This document shows positions 37,677 to 45,784 of a DNA stretch of 64,000 nucleotides, piece after piece (the first letter of the stretch is position 1; each line of letters opens with the position of its first letter). The notes below the pieces were generated by a model that was given only the letters and a program-made list of their open reading frames with translations, was not told the origin of the DNA and did no database searches. The DNA lies in the NCBI GenBank assembly GCA_002433485.1, contig DJIF01000054.1, positions 4,656 through 68,655 of the forward strand. The letters run 5' to 3'. A program made the translations under genes and the position numbers. This DNA comes from Deltaproteobacteria bacterium UBA6601 (GTDB taxonomy: Bacteria > Myxococcota_A > UBA796 > UBA9615).

Positions 37677-38611
37677 GCACCGCTGCCGAGTTCTGCCGCC
37701 AGGCACTGCGTTCAGCAGTCGCTCAGTTGCCAAGCTTCCAGCCTGATACAGCCGACCTGACTCAGCTGCGCTGCGCGCTGCTGCTCTACCAATTAAGCGA
37801 CCGACAACATTGGCTGCAACGGCTACGCGATGCCTGCCGAGTGCAAGATTTCCCGGGCTTGGAGCCCACCGCTAGAGGCGCATGGCTGGAGCTGCTCTGT
37901 GACGCCTGGGTGGTGGATGCAAATGGCCCCTTTCGCGGCAATGCAGCACAACTGAGCGCTTTACCCTGCAGCGGTCCACAAGCAATCAACGGCTTGCTCC
38001 GCTACTGGCGGATCACCGGTGAGGCCAGCTTCAAGGAGCATGCACTCCAACTGCTCAAAGAGCTCGACAACACCACGGGCCCGGCCCATGCAGCGGCGAT
38101 GCTGGCCGGTTACCGGGCAACCGGAGCGCAAGAACTGCTGGATGAGGCCCGACGCCGCCTGGCGCGGCCAAGGCCAGAAACCCTGACCATAGGCTGGTGG
38201 CCACTAGCCAGGGATCTACTCGACTGGGGGGCTGAAGACGTTGTCGACTACGTCCAGAGCTGGCCGAACGGCGCTCCCCCTCCGGCCGCACAGATCTGTG
38301 GGCTCGCACCCATTCTGCTGCCGATACTGGAGTTGAAAATCCGGTGGTGGGAGGCTAGCGAACTGGATGAAGGCTACGTGGCCGAGGCTGTCACCTTCCC
38401 CTACCCGGCCATGCGCATGCGTCTGGAACGACGGGACAGCCCGGGGCAGGTGTACTTTGAGCCCAGCCTCGGCGGTAATCACTACCAACAGCTGGAAGAT
38501 GCAGGAATCGTGGCCTCACTGCTGGAACAGATGGTTAGCGAGGTGGACCGACAGGGCATCCTTCACGGCGCTCGGCGACGGACTTCAAGACGACCCATTG
38601 GGCGCCAATAA
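37673..38611 (+). CDS. Unknown all-helical protein
   Basis: 312 aa, family not recognised. No signal peptide or membrane segment. It is rich in Leu, Ala, Trp and Arg with repeated helical-hairpin-like segments (QAINGLLRYWRITGEASFK, HAAAMLAGYRATGAQELLDE), which recall the alpha/alpha toroids of DUF255 (YyaL) or epimerase-type proteins, but this is weak. The C-terminal part has TFPYPAMRMRLERRD and SLGGNHYQQLEDAG. The ATG at 37673 overlaps the prmA stop by 4 bp, so it is translationally coupled to prmA. Confidence 0.7.
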   Translation: MSTAAEFCRQALRSAVAQLPSFQPDTADLTQLRCALLLYQLSDRQHWLQRLRDACRVQDFPGLEPTARGAWLELLCDAWVVDANGPFRGNAAQLSALPCSGPQAINGLLRYWRITGEASFKEHALQLLKELDNTTGPAHAAAMLAGYRATGAQELLDEARRRLARPRPETLTIGWWPLARDLLDWGAEDVVDYVQSWPNGAPPPAAQICGLAPILLPILELKIRWWEASELDEGYVAEAVTFPYPAMRMRLERRDSPGQVYFEPSLGGNHYQQLEDAGIVASLLEQMVSEVDRQGILHGARRRTSRRPIGRQ

Positions 38612-38628
38612 CCGTGTAGAATGAAGCG

Positions 38629-40146
38629 ATGTACCCACCCCTCCCAGACAGCACCGTTGAAAGCAATGAAGACGCATTGCCACGCGAGCTGGAAGTGACC
38701 TACTCGGGCAGAGATGGGCACATCTACATCGCCGAGGGAGATGGCCGGCGCACACAGCGGCTCACCTGGAGCATCGAAGACTTCTCAACCCTTCCTGGGA
38801 TGCCCGCGATGCCAGGAGTGTGCGGCAATCTTGAGGACAGTCTCGTATTCACCAATCCGGTATCGAGCGCCGACGGCAAGCGGATCGCTGTGTTCGGACT
38901 GCTACCAACGCTGTTTGACAACCGCGAACTCTATCCTTGGGAGCCATGGATCGGCGACGAGCACAGCGATAGCGAATGGGAAGTCGTACAAGCGCCCAGC
39001 GACGGCGCAACGAACGATGACGAAGCGAACGATGTGATCGGTCAGGGAATGGTGCTCGTGGTGTATGGCGACCAAGACACCGACGAGGATGAGATCGGCG
39101 TCGACAGCATCGAAGAGACCGTCGAGGATGACGACGGCTTGCCCAGCTATTGGCCGGGTAGCAAGGTCTACGTGATGCACCGGGATGGAGTAAGAGTCTG
39201 GGAGCCCTGGGCAGAGGATGAAGGAACACCAGTACACCTTGAGTGGGCGCCAGACGACGAGCATCTGATGGTGCTCCATCAGGCGGGTGACCTGATGCAT
39301 CTCGATCTGATCTCCTACGAGGGCGACGGAGAAGATGTACGCATCGCTTCCGGGGCACCCCTGTTCTGGGCCTGGCAACCGGGAGGTAGGCGCCTGGCGG
39401 TGCGCACCGACCACCCGGAAGACTCCAATGCTCTGCTGCACTTCTGCGATCCTCTCGACCACATGGAGTCTCAGTTGATCGGCCCAGCTGGATCTTTCTA
39501 CCGACCAGCCTGGCACCCGGAAGGAAAGGCCATGGTCTATGGCCGGCGCGATGACCGAGAGGATGTGCTGGCGCTGGTCGACGCTGAGGGCAAACCGCTG
39601 CGCGATCTGTTCCACTACTCAGGCAGGGTCGCCTTTGACTGGGACCCTCGTGGCAGTCAGTTGGCCATCGCTCAAGCTCCTGAGGGGCATGGGCCATTCC
39701 AGGCACTACGTCTGCTAGAGCTGGACGGCGCCTCCCGAACATTGTGGCGCGGCACTTTCATCTGCTTCAAGTGGCTCCATGACGGCTCAGGCTTTCTGAT
39801 CTGCAGCAGCGACCTGGAAAAAGGACATCTACAGTGGCTTTTGATCAACCAGGACGGTAGCAGTCGACCGGTCGGCAAGCCCTTCGTCCCCACTCGCGAG
39901 ACAGCGGTGTCACTGCACTTCTTCGAGCAGGTCTCGACAGGCCAGCCTTTTCTCTCTGCGGATGACCGTTTCGTTACCTACGCTGGCTTTTCGATCGAGT
40001 CAGAAGGCGCCGAAATGGAAGCCTCAGAGGCCCCGGTAAACTTTGAGGGAACTGCTGAGCAGAGCCGCATCCTGATCAGCCCTCTGAACAGCTCAACCTC
40101 GATTGCGGTTGGCGAAGGGCGCTACGGCTGCTTCCCCGCTCGTTAG
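38629..40146 (+). CDS. Cytoplasmic TolB-like beta-propeller protein
   Basis: 505 aa without a signal peptide, so probably cytoplasmic. Blade-like repeats are visible: VTYSGRDGHIYIAEGDGRRT, PVHLEWAPDDEHLMVL, FYRPAWHPEGKAMVYGRRDD, VAFDWDPRGSQLAIAQ, FKWLHDGSGFLICSS. These fit a PD40/TolB-type propeller. An acidic insertion (about residues 124-175) interrupts one blade. It is 17 bp downstream of the helical protein gene and ends the operon, being followed by overlapping hairpins. Function unknown. Confidence 0.75.
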   Translation: MYPPLPDSTVESNEDALPRELEVTYSGRDGHIYIAEGDGRRTQRLTWSIEDFSTLPGMPAMPGVCGNLEDSLVFTNPVSSADGKRIAVFGLLPTLFDNRELYPWEPWIGDEHSDSEWEVVQAPSDGATNDDEANDVIGQGMVLVVYGDQDTDEDEIGVDSIEETVEDDDGLPSYWPGSKVYVMHRDGVRVWEPWAEDEGTPVHLEWAPDDEHLMVLHQAGDLMHLDLISYEGDGEDVRIASGAPLFWAWQPGGRRLAVRTDHPEDSNALLHFCDPLDHMESQLIGPAGSFYRPAWHPEGKAMVYGRRDDREDVLALVDAEGKPLRDLFHYSGRVAFDWDPRGSQLAIAQAPEGHGPFQALRLLELDGASRTLWRGTFICFKWLHDGSGFLICSSDLEKGHLQWLLINQDGSSRPVGKPFVPTRETAVSLHFFEQVSTGQPFLSADDRFVTYAGFSIESEGAEMEASEAPVNFEGTAEQSRILISPLNSSTSIAVGEGRYGCFPAR

Positions 40147-40186
40147 CCGGCACCAGCTCGTATCGCCGGTGCCGGTACGAGAGCTG
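40147..40186 (+). terminator. Two overlapping, mutually exclusive hairpins after the propeller gene
   Basis: CCGGCACC (40147-40154) pairs with GGTGCCGG (40168-40175). Interlaced with it, CTCGTA (40157-40162) pairs with TACGAG (40176-40181), extended by CAG/CTG (40155-40156 region and 40184-40186). The order 1-2-1'-2' means only one stem can form at a time. It starts immediately after the stop codon (40144-40146). Confidence 0.6.
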
Positions 40187-40207
40187 CAAAGGCGTATGGG
40201 GTTAGCC

Positions 40208-40232
40208 ATTGGGGCCCTGAGCATGGCCCAAT
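40208..40232 (+). promoter_or_regulatory. Stem-loop in the korA leader region
   Basis: ATTGGGgCC (40208-40216, one bulged G) pairs with GGCCCAAT (40225-40232) with an 8-nt loop. Together with the structure at 40147-40186 it fills the 183-bp region before korA; no clear promoter was found there. Confidence 0.4.
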
Positions 40233-40329
40233 AAGGGTAGATAACAGGCAGGTCGGTAGGTATGTTGCGCACAGTAACGCACGGATTTTCGCACGCCACA
40301 GGCGCGCTACGGCCGTGAACGGAGGTCAC

Positions 40330-42198
40330 TTGTCTACTCCCCCAAGCTCAGCTCCGCCCGAGCACTCCGAGCAACTAGAGAGCGTAGTGATTCGATTCGC
40401 TGGCGACTCTGGAGATGGAGTTCAGTTAACCGGCACCCAGTTCACCAAGACCTCGGCTCTTGTTGGCAACGACATCTCCACCTTGCCCGACTTTCCCGCC
40501 GAGATTCGCGCCCCAGCAGGAACCCTGTTTGGCGTCTCTGGCTTCCAGCTTCAGTTCGGCTCCACTGAAATACGCACCCCAGGCGATCGGCCAGATGTAC
40601 TGGTGGCCTTCAACCCGGCGGCTCTGAAGACCAATATCGACCGACTCCGCAAGGGAGGATTGGTCCTCATCAACAGCGCATCTTTCACCAGTCGAAATCT
40701 TGAGAAGGCGGGCTACGAGAGCAACCCGCTCGAGGATGAGAGCCTTTCTGCATGGCAGGTCATTACGGTCGACATGACCAAGCTGACCCGCGAGGCGCTC
40801 AAGGAGTCCCCGCTCCGAACCAAAGACAAAGACCGGGCCAAGAACCTGTTTGCGCTGGGCATGGTCTACTTTCTCTACAGTCGACCGCTGGAGCATACGA
40901 TCAGCTGGCTTGAGAATAAGTTCGCGAAGAAGCCGGATGTGGCTGCTGCCAACGTCAAGACCCTTAAGACCGGTTACTACTACGCGGAGACCGCTGAAGT
41001 CTTTCGCAGCACCTACTCAGTACCCGAGGCAACGGTAGCTCCCGGCTTGTATCGAAATGTGACCGGTAATCAAGCAACCGCCCTGGGCCTGGTGAGCGCC
41101 GCGCGCAAAGCAGACCTGGACCTGTTCCTCGGCAGCTATCCAATCACCCCGGCCTCGGACATCCTCCATGAGCTGAGTAACCTGCGGGCGCATGGAGTAA
41201 AGACCCTTCAAGCGGAAGATGAAATCGCTGCCATCTGTGCGGCCATCGGAGCCAGCTACGCCGGTTCTCTGGGTATCACCAGCACCTCAGGGCCGGGACT
41301 CGCCCTCAAGGGCGAAGCCCTGGGACTGGCGATGATGGTCGAGTTGCCCCTGGTGGTTATCAACGTACAGCGAGGCGGCCCCTCGACCGGCCTGCCTACC
41401 AAGACGGAACAGGCTGACCTGCTGATGTCCATGTACGGGCGCAACGGTGAGAGCCCAATCCCAATCATTGCGGCTCGATCACCAGCTGACTGCTTTGCAG
41501 CGGCCTTTGAAGCAGCTCAGGTTGCCATTAGCACCCGAACCCCAGTACTGCTACTCACCGATGGCTATCTCGCCAACGGCTCGGAACCATGGGCAATCCC
41601 GCAAGCCGACGAGCTGCCCAACATTGATCCTGACTTCCTGCTGGACGGCGGTGAGGTGCTGCAGCCTTATGCACGAGACCCTGAGAGCCTCAGCAGGCCC
41701 TGGATCAAGCCCGGAACTGTCGGCTTAGAGCATCGCGTAGGCGGGCTTGAGAAGGCGGACCTCACCGGTAACGTGTCCTACGACCCGGCCAACCACCACC
41801 GAATGTGCAGCCTACGCCGCGACAAAGTAGCGCGCATCGCCGATAGCCTGCCTCCAACCACGATCACTGGCAGTCAAACCGGCGGCGATCTGCTGCTGGT
41901 CGGTTGGGGCGGTACCTACGGCTCGATCACCACCGCAGTGCACAAGGCCAGAGCCGCGGGCAAGGATGTCTCTTCCGTCCACCTCCGCAATATCAATCCA
42001 CTCCCCCCTGACCTGGGCGATATTCTGCGACGCTATGACAAGATCCTGGTCCCCGAGTTGAACCTCGGTCAGCTGGTTCGCATCCTCCGAGCTGAATACC
42101 TGGTAGATGCTCGAGGCTGCAATAAGGTGCAGGGGCTTCCATTTACGGTGAATGAGCTGATCGCGGCCATCGACGCTGAACTCTACGGAGAGGCCTGA
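40330..42198 (+). CDS. korA: 2-oxoglutarate:ferredoxin oxidoreductase, fused gamma-alpha subunit
   Basis: 622 aa. Oxidative decarboxylation of a 2-oxoacid (most likely 2-oxoglutarate) to acyl-CoA with ferredoxin as acceptor. The N-terminal gamma domain starts VIRFAGDSGDGVQLTGTQF, and the alpha domain holds the pyrimidine-binding SYPITPASDILHEL, AICAAIGASYAG, TSTSGPGLALKGEALGLA and NVQRGGPSTGLPTKTEQADL motifs. The layout matches the mycobacterial KorA type. The frame opens at GTG 40315, but GGAGG at 40321-40325 precedes a TTG at 40330, which is the better start. korB follows 4 bp later. Confidence 0.93.
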   Translation: MSTPPSSAPPEHSEQLESVVIRFAGDSGDGVQLTGTQFTKTSALVGNDISTLPDFPAEIRAPAGTLFGVSGFQLQFGSTEIRTPGDRPDVLVAFNPAALKTNIDRLRKGGLVLINSASFTSRNLEKAGYESNPLEDESLSAWQVITVDMTKLTREALKESPLRTKDKDRAKNLFALGMVYFLYSRPLEHTISWLENKFAKKPDVAAANVKTLKTGYYYAETAEVFRSTYSVPEATVAPGLYRNVTGNQATALGLVSAARKADLDLFLGSYPITPASDILHELSNLRAHGVKTLQAEDEIAAICAAIGASYAGSLGITSTSGPGLALKGEALGLAMMVELPLVVINVQRGGPSTGLPTKTEQADLLMSMYGRNGESPIPIIAARSPADCFAAAFEAAQVAISTRTPVLLLTDGYLANGSEPWAIPQADELPNIDPDFLLDGGEVLQPYARDPESLSRPWIKPGTVGLEHRVGGLEKADLTGNVSYDPANHHRMCSLRRDKVARIADSLPPTTITGSQTGGDLLLVGWGGTYGSITTAVHKARAAGKDVSSVHLRNINPLPPDLGDILRRYDKILVPELNLGQLVRILRAEYLVDARGCNKVQGLPFTVNELIAAIDAELYGEA

Positions 42199-42202
42199 GA
42201 AC

Positions 42203-43231
42203 ATGAGCGAGCAACCCATCATCTCGCTGTCACGCTCGGATCTGGTCAGCGATCAAGAAGTACGCTGGTGCCCGGGCTGTGGCGACTACGCCATCCTCAA
42301 GCACGTCCAGAGTGCGCTGGCGGACCTACAGGTTCCCCGCGAGAACATGGTGGTGGTCTCGGGCATCGGCTGTGCGGCCCGGTTCCCCTACTACATGAAC
42401 ACCTATGGATTCCACACCATTCACGGTCGGTCCCCGGCACTGGCCACCGGCGTGAAAATGGCCAATCCGGAGCTTTCAGTATGGGTGGTGGGCGGAGACG
42501 GTGACATGATGTCCATCGGCGGCAACCACCTGATCCATGCTCTGCGCCGCAACATCGACCTCACGATCCTGCTCTTCAACAATGAGATCTATGGTCTCAC
42601 CAAAGGCCAGTTTTCCCCCACCTCGGGACTGGGCAAGCGCACCAAGTCGAGTCCGCTGGGATCCATTGACCCGGCCTTTGACCCGGTCAGCCTGGCCCTG
42701 GGCGCCGGCGCCACCTTCGTCGGTCGAACCGCTGACATGTGGGGCAAGCACTGCCAGGCGATGCTTAAAGAAGCGCACGCCCACAAGGGTGCAGCCTTTA
42801 TTGAAATCCTGCAGAACTGCATCATCTTTAATGACGGTGCCTTTGCGCACGAAGTAGGCAAGAAGACCAAGGACGACGCCACCGTAGAACTGATCCACGG
42901 GGAGCCGCTCATCTTCGGTAAGGAGAGCCAATTCGGCATCCTCGCCGATGGACTCGAGCTGAAGGTAGTCGAGCTGGGTGAGGAGTTCAGCGCTGAAGAC
43001 CTGCTGGTCTACGACAAGACCAAGCTGAATCCTGGAATGGCACAGATGATTGCGGCGATGGGGGTCTCGGACGGCTCCCTACCACTGCCCGTCGGCATGT
43101 TCCGACAGGTGCAGCGACCGACCTATGAGCATTCCATGGAAGATCAGGTGCGGTCAGCCCAGCAGGACACTGGTGGCAAGCCTCCTCTGCAGAGCCTCTT
43201 TAACCAGGGCGACACCTGGACAGTGGATTGA
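42203..43231 (+). CDS. korB: 2-oxoglutarate:ferredoxin oxidoreductase, beta subunit
   Basis: 342 aa thiamine-diphosphate-binding subunit. VRWCPGCGDYAILKHVQ carries cysteines of the iron-sulfur ligand set, GIGCAARFPYYMNTYGFH and the ThDP/Mg motif VVGGDGDMMSIGGNHLIHALRRN with FNNEIYGLTKGQFSPTS follow. These are KorB/2-oxoglutarate-type features. No separate ferredoxin-like delta subunit gene is nearby, as in the two-gene KorAB type. The complex can serve as a CoA-dependent alternative to 2-oxoglutarate dehydrogenase in the TCA cycle. Confidence 0.94.
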   Translation: MSEQPIISLSRSDLVSDQEVRWCPGCGDYAILKHVQSALADLQVPRENMVVVSGIGCAARFPYYMNTYGFHTIHGRSPALATGVKMANPELSVWVVGGDGDMMSIGGNHLIHALRRNIDLTILLFNNEIYGLTKGQFSPTSGLGKRTKSSPLGSIDPAFDPVSLALGAGATFVGRTADMWGKHCQAMLKEAHAHKGAAFIEILQNCIIFNDGAFAHEVGKKTKDDATVELIHGEPLIFGKESQFGILADGLELKVVELGEEFSAEDLLVYDKTKLNPGMAQMIAAMGVSDGSLPLPVGMFRQVQRPTYEHSMEDQVRSAQQDTGGKPPLQSLFNQGDTWTVD

Positions 43232-43277
43232 TTCTCTGGACTTGAGAGGCGCCCACAGTTAAGAAAAAGGGATGTCA

Positions 43278-44006
43278 ATGGCTCGCCGCTTTCTGTTGCT
43301 TCAGGCCCGCAATCCGGGCGACCCTGGCAGAGTCCACGAGCAACAGTGCTTCGAAGAAACCCTGGGACTGGGGGCGGGAAGCATCCACTGCTGGGACCTG
43401 CTGCAGGGTTGCCCAAACGAGCAACAACTGAGCCAATTCGACATGCTGCTCGTGGGAGGCTCGGGAGACTACTCGGTACTGGACGAAATCCCCTTTGTGC
43501 GACAGTTCATCGACTTCCTCAGCGACGTCGTGTTGCCCAATGAGATCCCCACCTTCGCCTCCTGCTTCGGTTTTCAGGCGATCGTGCTGGCTGCAGGAGG
43601 TGAGCTTGTGCGGGACCCGGAACACGCCGAAGTTGGGACCTTCCCGATCACCGTAAGTGAACAGGGACGCCAGGACCCGCTACTGGGCGACCTGTTTCCA
43701 AGCTTCAAGGCCCAACTGGGGCACAAGGACCGGGTCGAGCGCCTTCCTGCGGGGCTTATTTCGCTTGCGGCCTCAGAGCGTGCTCCCTGCCAGGCCCTAC
43801 GACTATCGGGAAGCACCATCTATGGCACCCAGTTCCACCCAGAGCTGTCCCGGGATAACAACATCTACCGCTTCAATCTCTACCGCCAACGCTACGAGGG
43901 CAGCTCAGCAGACGACAGCGATGAGGTAACCGCCTCCCTGGAAGAGACACCGCAGGCTTCAGCTCTGTTGCCCCGCTGGGTAGAGCTGGTTCAGGGCACC
44001 GCCTGA
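43278..44006 (+). CDS. Class I glutamine amidotransferase domain protein (GuaA-N-like)
   Basis: About 242 aa stand-alone amidotransferase fold. The nucleophile elbow is ASCFGFQAIVLAAGGE with Cys, and the His-Glu pair is in YGTQFHPELS, so the triad appears complete. Similar proteins are annotated as GMP synthase-like, but the synthetase half is absent and the acceptor substrate is unknown. ATG codons occur at 43272 and 43278; the AAAAAGGG upstream is better spaced for 43278. It lies 46 bp after korB on the same strand. Confidence 0.82.
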   Translation: MARRFLLLQARNPGDPGRVHEQQCFEETLGLGAGSIHCWDLLQGCPNEQQLSQFDMLLVGGSGDYSVLDEIPFVRQFIDFLSDVVLPNEIPTFASCFGFQAIVLAAGGELVRDPEHAEVGTFPITVSEQGRQDPLLGDLFPSFKAQLGHKDRVERLPAGLISLAASERAPCQALRLSGSTIYGTQFHPELSRDNNIYRFNLYRQRYEGSSADDSDEVTASLEETPQASALLPRWVELVQGTA

Positions 44007-44095
44007 GTCCAAGAGGAGGCGCAACCTAAGCTCAACCTTTAGATCGCAGCGGCACAACAAGTGTGCGCTAGGCTGGCGCCATAGGAGGGCCCAAG

Positions 44096-45784
44096 ATGAA
44101 CTCTGAGCGCGATTCAAAGCTCTGGACTTGGCCGGTCATCGCTCTGCTCTGTGCAGGCCTGCAGCTGCTGCCAACGGCTACTGCCCAGGCGCTGCCCACT
44201 GCCCAGAGCCTTGGTATGGAGGCCTATATTCCTCCGGTTGAGCCAAGCCTTAACGAAGTGGAGCAGGCCATCGAGCAGGCCGCGCAACACTTCGAAGTTC
44301 CCGCAGAGCTGCTCTCTGTAGTCGCCCACACCGAGTCTCGCTGGCGCCACCGCCCGCACCGTAGCTCCCCTGATGGGCGAAGAGGCCTGTTCAACCTGAG
44401 CCCGGCACGCCTGGCGCTGGCCAGCGATGCCCTCGATGAGAGCAGCGAACATCTGGCCGTTGACCTGGAATTGCATGCATTGGCCTTTGCCTGGCTTCTC
44501 CACTCCGCGCGACCGGGACCGGATCTCGGCCTGGGCAGCTGGCGAGACTCCCTGGCCTGGGCCCTTGAACTTCAGCCTGGAGCGGCCGACTTCCTGGTCG
44601 ACCGCTGGTTTGCCCTGCTCGATGGTGGTGTCATCGACCGCCTCGACACAGGTGAGCCTGTCACCATTGCGCCCAGCCCCATCGCCGCGCACTACCTGGG
44701 CCTGTTCGCCGCCAGCGCGGAAAGCCAGAGCCGCAGCCCTGATTACCCGGGGGCTGCCTGGGTTCCTGCAGCCAACTGCAACACCCCTAACTGTCCCTAT
44801 CCCCGCACCATTGGTGACATAGACATGGTGGTCATTCACACCGCCCAGGGCAGCTACAACGGCACCATCTCCTGGTTCCAGAACTGCGATGCCGGTGTGT
44901 CGGCTCACTATGTAGTCAGCGAGGGTGGCGAGATCACCCAGATGGTCGAAGAGGAGTGGACCGGCTGGCACATCTCCGCCTGTAACGGCCACTCTATCGG
45001 TATCGAGCACGAAGGCTGGGTACAGGACCTGTGGTACCCCGACGCCATGTACCAGGCCTCCGCTGCCCTCACCTCAGACATCCTCACCGACTGGAACATC
45101 CCGATCGACCGCAACAATGTCATCGGCCACGATGAGTTGCAGGCCATGTGCAACACCACCCACACCGACCCAGGTGCTGGGTGGGACTGGGACTACTACA
45201 TGTCACTGATCGGCGGAGTAAACACCGTCGATCTCACCGAGTTGGTCGGCTACGTGCGCCATACCGACATCTACGAAGCCAGCTATGGCATCGCCAACGC
45301 GACGGTCACCATCAGCGGCCATGGCACAACTCAGGCCGACCCCAGCGGCTACTACGTGTTTGACCCCATTCCCCCCGGTACCTGGGAGATCTGCGCCCGG
45401 GCCGAAGGCTACGAAGAGAACTGTCGCAGCAAGACAGTGGAGGCAGACATCACCAACTGGGGCTCCATCCTGCTCGCCCCAGGCTCCCCAGGCGACGATG
45501 ACGACAGCCTCGGTGACGACGACGACACCAGCGGCAACGACAACCCGGCGGACGATGACGACACCAGCGGCAACAACGACCCGACGGACGATGACGACAC
45601 CAGCGACGACACCACTGGGCAGCCGCCCTTCAGTGACGATGAAGAGGCGGACTCAGAGGCCAACCAGCGCAGCAGAAATGGTTGCGCCTGCGCCAACGCC
45701 AGCACCACCTCGGCAACCCCGTTACCGGGCCTATTACTGCTCTCACTGGTAGGGCTGGCGGCACGTCGGAAGCGACTCAGATAG
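44096..45784 (+). CDS. Surface peptidoglycan hydrolase: transglycosylase-like plus amidase_2 domain, Asp-rich tether, MYXO-CTERM-like anchor
   Basis: 562 aa, multi-domain. After a signal peptide (about 1-32), residues 55-125 resemble a lytic transglycosylase fold: HTESRWRHRPHRSS with candidate catalytic Glu80 and RGLFNLSPARLA. Residues about 240-375 are an N-acetylmuramoyl-L-alanine amidase (amidase_2/PGRP) with zinc ligand candidates His248, His356 and Asp358 (VVIHTAQG and THTDPGAGWDW). A carboxypeptidase-regulatory-like domain (about 385-462) follows, then a DDDD-rich tether (467-507). The C-terminal tail has C530 and C532, a hydrophobic stretch and RRKRLR, resembling MYXO-CTERM anchors. 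Shine-Dalgarno GGAGG lies 7 bases before ATG, and a small hairpin (44052-44066) lies upstream. The end overlaps the convergent kinase gene by 8 bp. Confidence 0.87.
   Translation: MNSERDSKLWTWPVIALLCAGLQLLPTATAQALPTAQSLGMEAYIPPVEPSLNEVEQAIEQAAQHFEVPAELLSVVAHTESRWRHRPHRSSPDGRRGLFNLSPARLALASDALDESSEHLAVDLELHALAFAWLLHSARPGPDLGLGSWRDSLAWALELQPGAADFLVDRWFALLDGGVIDRLDTGEPVTIAPSPIAAHYLGLFAASAESQSRSPDYPGAAWVPAANCNTPNCPYPRTIGDIDMVVIHTAQGSYNGTISWFQNCDAGVSAHYVVSEGGEITQMVEEEWTGWHISACNGHSIGIEHEGWVQDLWYPDAMYQASAALTSDILTDWNIPIDRNNVIGHDELQAMCNTTHTDPGAGWDWDYYMSLIGGVNTVDLTELVGYVRHTDIYEASYGIANATVTISGHGTTQADPSGYYVFDPIPPGTWEICARAEGYEENCRSKTVEADITNWGSILLAPGSPGDDDDSLGDDDDTSGNDNPADDDDTSGNNDPTDDDDTSDDTTGQPPFSDDEEADSEANQRSRNGCACANASTTSATPLPGLLLLSLVGLAARRKRLR
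45515..45610 (+). repeat. 36-bp tandem repeat encoding the Asp-rich tether
   Basis: Units at 45515-45550, 45551-45586 and a partial 45587-45610 each encode DDDDTSGN plus a four-residue tail. Units differ at a few bases. The repeat keeps frame, so copy-number change would alter tether length only. Confidence 0.8.

Noticed and set aside
38849..39742. 297-codon Arg/Pro-rich minus-strand frame
   Set aside because: Antisense to the propeller gene; extreme Arg/Pro composition typical of shadows in GC-rich DNA.
40147..40186. H-type pseudoknot formed by the interlaced arms
   Set aside because: There is no nucleotide between the 3' strand of stem 1 and the 3' strand of stem 2 to cross an 8-bp groove, so both stems cannot form together; treated as alternative hairpins.
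45515..45610. CRISPR-like array (36-bp period)
   Set aside because: Units are direct tandem copies with no spacers and lie in frame inside a coding sequence.
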